In this document: in pieces, positions 16,225-23,472 of the stretch
Layout: the number at the start of each line of letters is the position of its first letter
Numbering within the stretch: the first letter of the stretch is position 1
Assembly (NCBI RefSeq): GCF_000834055.1
Contig: NZ_JXSQ01000030.1
Span: forward strand, 1 to 33,360
Length of the DNA stretch: 33,360 nt
Source of the DNA: Leucobacter komagatae
Lineage (GTDB): Bacteria > Actinomycetota > Actinomycetes > Actinomycetales > Microbacteriaceae
Direction: 5' to 3'
Position numbers and translations under genes: made by a program
Notes under the pieces: model-generated
Told to the model about the DNA's origin: nothing
Databases searched by the model: none
The model's input: the letters and a program-made list of their open reading frames with translations, nothing else

Positions 16225-17331
16225 ATGCTCGAACAGGACTTCTCCGCCCGGATCCGCTCGCTCCGCGCCACCTACGCTGACATCGCGGAGGTCACCGATC
16301 TACCCAAGCTCGACCGCGAAATCGCGGAGCTCGAAGCGCAGGCCTCGGCGCCGGACCTGTGGGACGATCCAGACGCAGCACAGCTCGTCACGAGTGGGCT
16401 CTCCCACCGGCAGGCGCGGGTGCGCAAGGTGCGTGGAGTCGAATCCCGCATCGATGACGTCGAGGTGCTCGCCGAGCTCGCCGAAGAGGCAGGCGATGCC
16501 GACACTGAGGCCGAGGTACACGCCGAGCTCGCAGCGATCGAGACGCTCATCCAAGACCTCGAGGTGCAAACGTTGCTCTCGGGCGAGTACGACGCAGAAT
16601 CGGCCGTCATGACGATTCGCTCGGGCGCTGGCGGAGACGACGCTACAGACTTTGCGGAGATGCTGCTGCGCATGTACCTCCGCTGGGCGGAGGACCGCGG
16701 CTACTCGGCGAAGGTGCTCGACACGTCCTACGCCGAGGGCGCCGGGATCAAGTCAGCAACGATCGAAATCGACGCCCCCTACGCCTTCGGGACGCTCTCG
16801 GTCGAGGCTGGCACGCACCGCCTCGCGCGCATCAGTCCGTTCGGTTCAGCAGACAAACGGCAGACGAGCTTCGCCGCGGTGGAGGTCATCCCACTGCTCG
16901 CAGCTGCAACAGAGGTTGAGATCCCAGACACCGACATCCGTGTCGACGTGTACCGCTCGAGCGGCCCGGGCGGCCAGTCCGTGAACACGACTGACTCCGC
17001 GGTGCGGATCACCCACCTTCCCACCGGCATCGTCATCTCGATGCAGAACGAGAAGAGCCAGATCCAGAACCGCGCCGCTGCGATGCGCCTGCTCCAGGCG
17101 CGCCTCCTTATTCTGCAGAAAGAGCAGGAGGCGGCGAAGAAGAAAGAACTGGCCGGGAATATCACCGCGAGTTGGGGCGACCAGATCCGCTCCTACTTCC
17201 TCTACGGGCAGCAGCTGGTGAAAGACCTGCGCACCGGATTCGAGTCGACGCAGCCGGACGCCGTGTTCGACGGCGACCTTGACGGTTTCATCGCCGCCGG
17301 GATCCGCTGGCGTTCGCTGAACAAGGACTAA
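16225..17331 (+). CDS. prfB: Peptide chain release factor 2
   Basis: A 368-residue RF2 that ends translation at UGA and UAA. The peptidyl-hydrolysis motif GGQ is at 249-251 ([20 protein letters not shown]) and the stop-recognition tripeptide SPF at 204-206, which marks RF2 rather than RF1. The N-terminal coiled-coil domain is intact. The frame is continuous from ATG 16225, so the programmed +1 frameshift of E. coli prfB is absent, as is usual in Actinobacteria. It heads the conserved prfB-ftsE-ftsX-smpB block, and the 118-base gap before ftsE shows no terminator. Confidence 0.97.
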   Translation: MLEQDFSARIRSLRATYADIAEVTDLPKLDREIAELEAQASAPDLWDDPDAAQLVTSGLSHRQARVRKVRGVESRIDDVEVLAELAEEAGDADTEAEVHAELAAIETLIQDLEVQTLLSGEYDAESAVMTIRSGAGGDDATDFAEMLLRMYLRWAEDRGYSAKVLDTSYAEGAGIKSATIEIDAPYAFGTLSVEAGTHRLARISPFGSADKRQTSFAAVEVIPLLAAATEVEIPDTDIRVDVYRSSGPGGQSVNTTDSAVRITHLPTGIVISMQNEKSQIQNRAAAMRLLQARLLILQKEQEAAKKKELAGNITASWGDQIRSYFLYGQQLVKDLRTGFESTQPDAVFDGDLDGFIAAGIRWRSLNKD

Positions 17332-17449
17332 CGCGCGGTGGAAGCGGTGCCAGCGGCCGCGCCCTGCCACTAAAGCTTGCCGAGAATGCGCGGAACTCGC
17401 GCGCGCCTCAGCTGCTATTCACCAAACGACGCGTAGTCTCTGTGGCGTT

Positions 17450-18523
17450 ATGATCCTCTTCGAAAACGTCACCAAGAAGTACCGCGGCACGCAAAAACCC
17501 GCGCTCGACGGGATCGACCTCAAAATCGATCGCGGCGAGTTCGTCTTCATTGTGGGTGCCTCAGGTTCCGGTAAATCAAGCTGCCTGCGGCTTATCCTGC
17601 GCGAGGATCGGCCGTCGTCTGGCGAGATCCACGTCGCAGGCCAAGATCTCAGCAAGATCTCATCCCGGAAGGTTCCATACTTTCGCCGCGGCCTCGGCAA
17701 CGTCTTCCAGGACTTCAGGCTGCTCGCGAACAAGACAGTCTTCGACAACGTTGCTTTCACCCTGCAGGTGATTGGCAAGTCGAGAGGATACATCCAAGAA
17801 GCAGTGCCAGACACCCTCGAGATGGTCGGCCTGTCTGGCAAAGCCAAGCGCTTCCCTCACGAGCTCTCCGGCGGCGAGCAGCAGCGCGTCGCGATCGCGC
17901 GCGCGATCGTGAACAAGCCTGCAATTCTGCTCGCAGATGAGCCGACGGGTAACCTCGACCCTGCGACGAGCCTTGGCATCATGCAGCTCCTCAAGGCGAT
18001 CAATGCCTCGGGTACGACCGTGGTCATGGCGACGCACGAGGCAACGTTCGTCGACATCATGCAGCAGCGTGTGGTCGAGCTTTCCCAGGGCGTCGTCGTG
18101 CGCGACGACGTTGAGGGTGGCTACGGGCACACCGCATCGATCCCGATCGCGGAGCTCACTGACACCGGCGCTCGCGTCCTCCGGACAACCGAAGCCGTCG
18201 TTCGTGCGGCGCTCGCGCCCGAGGTCGAGCGCATGCGCGAACAAGACGCCGCCGCCGCGGAGGCCGCGCTCATTGAGCCGCTGCCATCGGCGGCAGCTGA
18301 GCCAGTTGTTGATGACATCGACGACCCGCTTGCGACCAGGCTCGAAGAGCCTGCCGACCTCTCCGTGCCGCCACCCGAAGACGAGGCGGTGCCAGGAAAA
18401 CGCATTCCTTCGTTCCTCGAACCGGATGTTGAGAGCACCGTTCAGGTCGCGGAATCGGGCGGTTTCGCCGAGCGACTCGGGCTGAGTGACGACGATCAGG
18501 GGAATGTGGGGCCAACCCGATGA
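17450..18523 (+). CDS. ftsE: Cell division ATP-binding protein FtsE, with long C-terminal tail
   Basis: The ATPase of the FtsEX complex, which couples the divisome to peptidoglycan hydrolases outside the cell. Residues 1-225 are a full ABC domain: Walker [10 protein letters not shown] (36-44), signature LSGGEQQR (139-146), Walker [10 protein letters not shown] (159-167) and the switch histidine in MATHEATF. A typical FtsE ends near residue 230. This one adds about 130 residues of acidic, alanine- and proline-rich sequence that looks disordered. The ATG has no obvious ribosome site. The stop overlaps ftsX by ATGA. Confidence 0.95.
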   Translation: MILFENVTKKYRGTQKPALDGIDLKIDRGEFVFIVGASGSGKSSCLRLILREDRPSSGEIHVAGQDLSKISSRKVPYFRRGLGNVFQDFRLLANKTVFDNVAFTLQVIGKSRGYIQEAVPDTLEMVGLSGKAKRFPHELSGGEQQRVAIARAIVNKPAILLADEPTGNLDPATSLGIMQLLKAINASGTTVVMATHEATFVDIMQQRVVELSQGVVVRDDVEGGYGHTASIPIAELTDTGARVLRTTEAVVRAALAPEVERMREQDAAAAEAALIEPLPSAAAEPVVDDIDDPLATRLEEPADLSVPPPEDEAVPGKRIPSFLEPDVESTVQVAESGGFAERLGLSDDDQGNVGPTR

Positions 18524-19434
18524 GATTCAGGCTCGTATTTGGCGAGGTGTGGAGCGGACTTCGCCGCAACCTCTCCGTGGTGATCTCCGTGATCCTCGTG
18601 ACTTTTGTCTCGCTGACCTTTGTCGGCGCCGCGATTCTCATGCAGCAGCAGGTGCAGCAGATGAAGTCGTTCTGGTACGACCGCGCGCAGGTCGCCGTGT
18701 ACCTCTGTACCTCGTACGACAAGAGCGCCACGTGTGACGGAACCGACGCGGGCGAGGAGCAGATCGCAGCGATCGAGGCTGCGTTGAACGACGAGGTCCT
18801 CGCGCCCTACGTCGACGACTACTTCTTCCTCGACCACGACCAGGCCTACGAGGAGTTCACGCAGCAGTTCGAGGGCAACCCGATCCTTGATGTCACGAGC
18901 CCGGAACAGCTCAATCAGACCTTCTGGGTGAAGCTCAAGGATGCCGCCAAGTCTCAGATCATCACGGAGACCTTCACGGGTATCCCCGGCGTGCAGAGCG
19001 TGAAGGATCAGCAGAGCCTGCTCGACCGAATCTTCTTGTTCCTTGGCGTAGCGAGCTACACAGCGATCGGCATCGCAGGGCTCATGCTCATCGCGGCGAT
19101 GCTGCTCATCTCGACCACGATCCGCCTGTCGGCGTTCTCCCGCAGACGAGAAATCGGCATCATGCGACTTGTGGGCGCCTCGAACCGGTTCATTCAGACG
19201 CCGTTCATACTCGAGGGCATCATTGCCGCGCTCATCGGGGCGGTGCTCGCGGGGGCCGCGTCCGTTGCGATTGTGAAGTTCTTCGTGCAGGGCTTCCTCG
19301 TGAAGGAAGTTCCGTTCACGAGCTACATCACGGTCGAGCAATCGCTCATCGTGCCTCCGATCCTCATTGCGCTCGGCGTGATCCTCTCAGCGATAGCTGC
19401 GAAGATCGCAATCACACGGTACCTGCGCGTGTGA
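18520..19434 (+). CDS. ftsX: Cell division permease FtsX
   Basis: The membrane partner of FtsE, 304 residues. One helix lies near the N-terminus ([20 protein letters not shown]), then an extracellular domain of about 120 residues containing a cysteine pair ([10 protein letters not shown]), as in actinobacterial FtsX, then three C-terminal helices. The FtsE-docking loop reads [18 protein letters not shown]. The 4-base overlap with ftsE should give coupled synthesis. The extracellular loop normally recruits a NlpC/P60 hydrolase such as RipC; no such gene is in this window. Confidence 0.96.
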   Translation: MRFRLVFGEVWSGLRRNLSVVISVILVTFVSLTFVGAAILMQQQVQQMKSFWYDRAQVAVYLCTSYDKSATCDGTDAGEEQIAAIEAALNDEVLAPYVDDYFFLDHDQAYEEFTQQFEGNPILDVTSPEQLNQTFWVKLKDAAKSQIITETFTGIPGVQSVKDQQSLLDRIFLFLGVASYTAIGIAGLMLIAAMLLISTTIRLSAFSRRREIGIMRLVGASNRFIQTPFILEGIIAALIGAVLAGAASVAIVKFFVQGFLVKEVPFTSYITVEQSLIVPPILIALGVILSAIAAKIAITRYLRV

Positions 19435-19587
19435 CCGGGTGGGCGGAGCGGGCACCCGAGCGATCGATGCCAGCTCTGCCGCCAGCACGCCGGCCGGATT
19501 CCCTCCGGAGTTCGCCCCCGGTGCCCGTGCTCCGATAGGCTGTACCATTGCGCGCACCAGCGCGCCAGACCGTGAGAGGAAGTGAAC

Positions 19588-20064
19588 ATGCCCAAAGACA
19601 CCGGTGAGAAACTCATCGCCTCGAACAAGAAGGCGCGCCACGACTACCTCATCTTCGACACCTACGAAGCCGGTCTGGTGCTCACGGGCAGCGAGGTAAA
19701 GTCGCTGCGCATGGGGCGCGCGTCGCTCGTCGACGGGTACGTGTTTATCGAGCGCGGCGAGGCCTGGCTCGATGCCGCCTACATTCCCGAATACCTCAAC
19801 GGCTCGTGGACGAATCATTCGCCGAGGCGCAAGCGCAAGCTGCTGCTCCACCGGAAGCAGATTGACAAGCTGCACGAGAAAACCCGTGAGGGTGGCATGA
19901 CCATCGTGCCGCTTCGGCTGTACTTTCTCGACGGCCGCGTGAAGGTGGAGATTGCCCTGGCAAAGGGCAAGAAGGAATACGACAAGCGGCAGACGCTCCG
20001 CGAAAAGCAGGACACCCGCGAGGCTGAGCGGGCGATGCGGCAGCGTAACCGCACGGGCGAATAG
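19588..20064 (+). CDS. smpB: SsrA-binding protein SmpB
   Basis: The 158-residue partner of tmRNA in trans-translation, which frees stalled ribosomes. It is recognised by [34 protein letters not shown] and [23 protein letters not shown]. The basic C-terminal tail ([19 protein letters not shown]) enters the decoding centre. ATG 19588 is preferred to the in-frame GTG 19582 because GAGAGGAAG is then at correct distance. The gene lies about 150 bases after ftsX with TAGGCT near 19534 as a possible -10. The RNA it binds is encoded at 22469. Confidence 0.96.
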   Translation: MPKDTGEKLIASNKKARHDYLIFDTYEAGLVLTGSEVKSLRMGRASLVDGYVFIERGEAWLDAAYIPEYLNGSWTNHSPRRKRKLLLHRKQIDKLHEKTREGGMTIVPLRLYFLDGRVKVEIALAKGKKEYDKRQTLREKQDTREAERAMRQRNRTGE

Positions 20065-20073
20065 GGCGTAGCG

Positions 20074-21027
20074 GTGGCTGATCGCCTCAGGCAGGTCGCA
20101 GTGGTCATCCTCGACGGCGCTAAGCCGCTCGACGTTGGTATTCCGGCCCAGGTGTTTACGACGCGGCCGAGCATGCCGTACGAGGTGCGGGTCTGCGGCG
20201 TTGAACCGGGACTCGTGTCCGGGGGCGACGGCCTCTCGTACTCGGTCGAGCACGGGCTCGAGGCGCTCGAAGACGCCGAACTCATTTTCATCCCAGGCTA
20301 CCGGCACCCTGATAGGGACGAGCCACCTGCAGCGCTGGTCGCAGCGCTCGTCGCAGCCCACGCACGCGGTGCGCGAATCGCTGCGATTTCGACGGGTGCG
20401 TTCGCGCTGGCCGCAACCGGGTTGCTCGACGGTAAGCGTGCGACGACGCACTGGCACTACTCGCGCATTTTCGCGGAGCAATTCCCGCAGATTCAGGTGA
20501 ACGAGAGTGTGCTGTTCGTTGACGAGGGCGCGGTGCTCACATCAGCTGGGGCGGCGTCTGGAATCGACCTGTGCCTGCACATCTTGCGGGGCGATCTCGG
20601 GATGGCGACCGCGAACCACGCCGCGCGGCGACTCGTCGCGGCTCCGTACCGGAGCGGCGGCCAGGCGCAGTACGTGCGGCGGAGCGTGCCACCAACCATT
20701 GGGGAGCGGTTCTCGGCGACGCGCGAGTGGGCGCTCACACACCTCGACGAGCAGCTGACGATAGAAACGCTGTCACGCCACGCAAACGTCTCGCCACGCA
20801 CATTCTCACGGCGCTTCCGCGAGGAGACCGGGTACACGCCGATGCAGTGGGTCATGCGGGCGAGGATTGATCTTGCGCGTGAGCTCCTTGAAAACACCGA
20901 CTTCGGAATCGACGAGATTGCGCTGAGCGTTGGGCTGGGTTCTGGGGCGAATCTGCGGCAGTTCTTCAGGCGTGTGCTTGGCACGACACCGAGCGAATAT
21001 CGACGCACGTTCACGCAGGGGGAGTAG
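20074..21027 (+). CDS. GlxA-type AraC family regulator (DJ-1/PfpI domain plus HTH)
   Basis: A 317-residue regulator. Residues 5-190 form a class I glutamine-amidotransferase/DJ-1-like domain (VAVVILDGAKPLDVGIPAQVF, then FIPGYRHP and LLDGKRATTHWHY). The C-terminal 100 residues are an AraC double helix-turn-helix (LTIETLSRHANVSPRTFSRRF and a second unit in SVGLGSGANLRQFFRRVLG). At the nucleophile elbow the family cysteine is serine (AISTGAFALA), so it is not catalytic; this substitution is common in GlxA-like regulators. It starts at GTG 20074, 9 bases after smpB, so it may be read through from it. Its target is unknown. Confidence 0.88.
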   Translation: MADRLRQVAVVILDGAKPLDVGIPAQVFTTRPSMPYEVRVCGVEPGLVSGGDGLSYSVEHGLEALEDAELIFIPGYRHPDRDEPPAALVAALVAAHARGARIAAISTGAFALAATGLLDGKRATTHWHYSRIFAEQFPQIQVNESVLFVDEGAVLTSAGAASGIDLCLHILRGDLGMATANHAARRLVAAPYRSGGQAQYVRRSVPPTIGERFSATREWALTHLDEQLTIETLSRHANVSPRTFSRRFREETGYTPMQWVMRARIDLARELLENTDFGIDEIALSVGLGSGANLRQFFRRVLGTTPSEYRRTFTQGE

Positions 21028-21076
21028 CCCCGAAGCTGCCTGGCGTGATCCTTGCGCGAGTGGGCGTTAATGCCAC

Positions 21077-21105
21077 TTGATGAGGTTTCTCTTTCTTATG
21101 AGAAT
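21077..21105 (+). promoter_or_regulatory. Possible gap promoter
   Basis: TTGATG (21077-21082) and GAGAAT (21100-21105) are 17 bases apart upstream of gap, in an AT-richer stretch. The match is moderate. Confidence 0.3.
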
Positions 21106-21143
21106 GGACGTAGTACCCCAAGAAGTCCGAGAAAGATGGATAA

Positions 21144-22142
21144 ATGACCTCTCGCATCGCAATCAATGGTTTCGGCAGGATTGGCCGCGGCGTGCTCCGC
21201 GCAATCCTCGAACAGGGAAGCGATCTCGAACTCGTCGCGGTGAATGACCTTGGCGAAGGAAACGCACTCGCGCAGCTGTTCAACTTTGACTCAGTGTACG
21301 GTCGAGCCAAGGAGCGCATGAGCTTCGAAGACGGCTTCCTCGTCGTTGGTGAGCGCAAGATCAAGATCCTTGCAGAGCGCGAACCGGCTCAGCTCCCATG
21401 GGGCGAGCTCAACATTGACGTCGTCGTAGAGTCGACCGGCCGCTTCACCGCGGCAACGGACGCCGCGAAGCACCTCGAGGCTGGCGCGAAGCGCGTCCTC
21501 GTTAGCGCACCGTCGAAGGGTGCAGACGTGACCCTCGCGTTCGGCGTGAACACCGAAGCTTACGACCCTGAGCAGCACCGCATCATCTCGAGCGCCTCGT
21601 GCACAACGAATGCGCTCGCTCCTGCCGCGAAGGTGCTCAATGACCTCGCTGGCATTGAGCAGGGCTTCATGATGACCGCTCACGCTTACACGGGCGACCA
21701 GAGCCTCGTTGATGGCCCACACAGTGATCCGCGCCGTGCCCGCGCCGCAGCACTGAACATCGTGCCATCGTCAACGGGAGCCGCAAAGGCCATCGGCCTG
21801 GTGCTCCCTGAGCTTGACGGAAAGCTGCAGGGCGATTCGCTCCGCGTGCCCGTCCCCGTCGGCTCGATCGTTGAACTGACCGCAATCGTGAAGCGTGACA
21901 TCACGCGCGAGGAGTTGCTCGCGGCCTTCAAGGATGCTGCTGAGGGCGAGCTGAAGGGCGTGCTCGCATACTCGGAGGATCCCCTCGTGTCGAGCGACAT
22001 CGTTGCGGACCCGCACTCGTCGATCTTCGACTCTGAGCTGGCACGTGTCGACGGCAAGCTTGTGAAGGTGTCCGCCTGGTACGACAACGAGTGGGGCTTC
22101 TCGAACCGCGTCGCAGAGACGCTCGTATTCCTCACGAAGTAA
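21144..22142 (+). CDS. gap: Type I glyceraldehyde-3-phosphate dehydrogenase
   Basis: A 332-residue GAPDH of glycolysis/gluconeogenesis. The NAD-binding INGFGRIGR is at 7-15, the catalytic cysteine C153 in SASCTTN, and the catalytic histidine H180 in TAHAYTGDQ. D35 in VNDL favours NAD over NADP. The closing WYDNEWGFSNRV is intact. The segment after VNDL, GEGNALAQLFNFDSVYGRA, departs from the usual TDNKTLAHLLKYDS form. It is not joined to pgk and tpiA as in many actinobacteria, so it may be a second, specialised GAPDH. Confidence 0.95.
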   Translation: MTSRIAINGFGRIGRGVLRAILEQGSDLELVAVNDLGEGNALAQLFNFDSVYGRAKERMSFEDGFLVVGERKIKILAEREPAQLPWGELNIDVVVESTGRFTAATDAAKHLEAGAKRVLVSAPSKGADVTLAFGVNTEAYDPEQHRIISSASCTTNALAPAAKVLNDLAGIEQGFMMTAHAYTGDQSLVDGPHSDPRRARAAALNIVPSSTGAAKAIGLVLPELDGKLQGDSLRVPVPVGSIVELTAIVKRDITREELLAAFKDAAEGELKGVLAYSEDPLVSSDIVADPHSSIFDSELARVDGKLVKVSAWYDNEWGFSNRVAETLVFLTK

Positions 22143-22183
22143 CCGAAGGGCTCGCTGCAGCTGCAACTGCAGCGCAGCGCACG

Positions 22184-22215
22184 CGGGGCGGGTCGGCAAT
22201 CGCCGGCCCGCCCCG
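22184..22215 (+). terminator. gap terminator
   Basis: A 14-bp stem (22184-22197 and 22202-22215, one G-T pair) with an AATC tetraloop. A second small palindrome of CTGCAG repeats lies just before it at 22153-22174. Confidence 0.75.
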
Positions 22216-22408
22216 AAGTGCTCCTGGGTGACGCCCACCGCGGCGATGCGCGTCGCCCGGCGCAGGTCGCCAGCACCTCGTAGAGCGGGGATCGCAGCAA
22301 TGAGTTCGACCGCGGGCGTCTCGGCCGCCGTTCGCCCTGAGCTCACAGGCGTACCCGCCTCTGGCGCGGAATCGTGGTAGCCTGGAGGGCCCGGCTAGCT
22401 CGGGAACC

Positions 22409-22429
22409 TTGAGAACTCAATAGTGTGTG
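22409..22429 (+). promoter_or_regulatory. rRNA-type boxA-like element before ssrA
   Basis: TTGAGAACTCAA followed by TAGTGTGTG matches what I recall of the boxA/leader element of mycobacterial and other actinobacterial rRNA operons. It stands 40 bases before the mature 5' end of tmRNA, within the probable precursor. A likely -10 (TAGCCT) lies at 22378-22383. Confidence 0.5.
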
Positions 22430-22468
22430 ATGCGAATGTTCGCGGGTTGCCATGCAATCCGCACAGAC

Positions 22469-22837
22469 GGGGCCGATCGGATTCGACACGTCGATTTGAG
22501 ACTGTGAGAAGCGGGCCGAGGACGCGGAGTTATCTCGTAAACGCCCTTCGCAAACCATAGGTGCCACTTCAAAGCGCACCGACTTCGCTCTCGCTGCCTA
22601 AGCACGAGACCGAGTCCGTCAGGCCGGGTGCGCCTCCGCCCCGGTTTCCTGGCGTCATTTAGGGGGCTTGCTGGTGCGTTGTGTCTCAGGACGCACCGGG
22701 ACTTTTACTGGGACTGGGCCTGTCATCCTAGATGTTCGTTGCAAAGAATGGGGCCGAGTAGAACGTTTTAACGAACTACGCTCGTAGAAGGCATGGAATC
22801 GTCGAAGTGGACCGGGGTTCAATTCCCCGCGGCTCCA
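22469..22837 (+). ncRNA. ssrA: Transfer-messenger RNA (tmRNA, one-piece)
   Basis: tmRNA rescues stalled ribosomes and tags the unfinished peptide for degradation. The 5' end GGGGCCGATCGGATTCGACA pairs over 7 bases with CGGCTCC at 22830-22836, forming the acceptor stem. The T arm is GGACCGGGGTTCAATTCCCC. The tag frame begins at GCC 22563 and ends at TAA 22601, encoding ATSKRTDFALAA, a normal actinobacterial tag. The pseudoknot region lies between about 22610 and 22760. The final CCA is not encoded; the DNA reads ACGA. It is followed by a strong terminator. Confidence 0.96.
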
Positions 22838-22867
22838 CGAACATGTGCGTCACACACTGAGTTTTCA

Positions 22868-22899
22868 CGAAGAGGCCGCCCGGTTGGGCGGCCTCTTCG
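22868..22899 (+). terminator. ssrA terminator
   Basis: A perfect 14-bp stem (22868-22881 and 22886-22899) with a GGTT loop, followed by CGTTTGGT. Confidence 0.85.
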
Positions 22900-23005
22900 C
22901 GTTTGGTGGGGAGCGGTTCGCGTGGTCTGTCGTTCGTGACCCGGGTGCGGAGGCCGGCACGCCAAAGCCGTAACCCCCTCGCGGTGGCGTTTGACGCAGC
23001 CCTGC

Positions 23006-23035
23006 TTGCGCAATCGTGCAACCATGGGTTACGGT
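23006..23035 (+). promoter_or_regulatory. Candidate mgtA promoter
   Basis: TTGCGC (23006-23011) and TACGGT (23030-23035) are 18 bases apart. The start point would fall near 23042, exactly where the M-box RNA begins. The bases from 22900 to 23005 hold nothing I can identify. Confidence 0.5.
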
Positions 23036-23039
23036 GGAA

Positions 23040-23205
23040 GGTATAGCGCTTCGTTCGGCGAGGCTCCTGCGTGAACACAGTCCGCTCATCCCACGACGTC
23101 GAGAGACGCCCAGGCTGAGGACAGGCCTTCCCGGCTTAAGGGTCGGCCCCAAGCGGATTCCGGCATTCGGATACGTCACACAGTGCCAAAGCTCTGACGT
23201 GGAGG
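23040..23205 (+). promoter_or_regulatory. M-box (ykoK-type) magnesium riboswitch
   Basis: The aptamer binds magnesium and shuts off downstream transport genes when magnesium is plentiful. Three conserved M-box blocks are present in the right order: GAGGCTCCT at 23060-23068, GAGAGACGCCCAGG starting at 23101, and GTGCCAAAGCTCTGACG at 23183-23199. Variable stems between them (for example GGCATTCGG near 23162) have the expected layout. It precedes a magnesium-type P-ATPase and an MgtC protein, which is the expected regulon. The expression platform is not obvious; no U-tract terminator follows. Confidence 0.9.
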
Positions 23206-23272
23206 TGTTCGCATCGAACCGAGGGTTCGTGCCTACCCGTATTGGCGAGCGTGTGAGCAGAGGAGGTGACCC

Positions 23273-23344
23273 GTGGAAGACGGCAATAGTCGATCAGTCA
23301 ACCCGCGCGGCACGCATTCCTCAATCCCAGCTTTCGGGGGCTAG
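23273..23344 (+). CDS. Short leader ORF between M-box and mgtA
   Basis: A 23-residue frame from GTG 23273 to TAG 23342-23344. It is preceded by AGAGGAGGTGACCC, one of the best ribosome sites in the window (AGGAGGTG). The peptide starts MEDGNSRSVNPRG, with acidic residues at its N-terminus and two prolines. Acidic/proline-rich leaders such as Salmonella mgtL sense low magnesium through ribosome instability, so a like role is possible here. It is not in frame with mgtA, which starts 128 bases later. Confidence 0.5.
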   Translation: MEDGNSRSVNPRGTHSSIPAFGG

Positions 23345-23472
23345 CGCCCACCTGTCCTTCTGGCTTGTCGCGCGGTGTATCGATTCACCCCAGTGTTTCT
23401 CTCCGCACGACGCGCCCGCGCCGCTTCCCGCGCCGCGATCTGGCCTGCGTCCGCCAGCAAAGGACCGCACCA

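Noticed and set aside
16225..17331. Programmed frameshift in prfB
   Set aside because: The frame is continuous from ATG to stop and no in-frame UGA or slippery site is found near codon 25.
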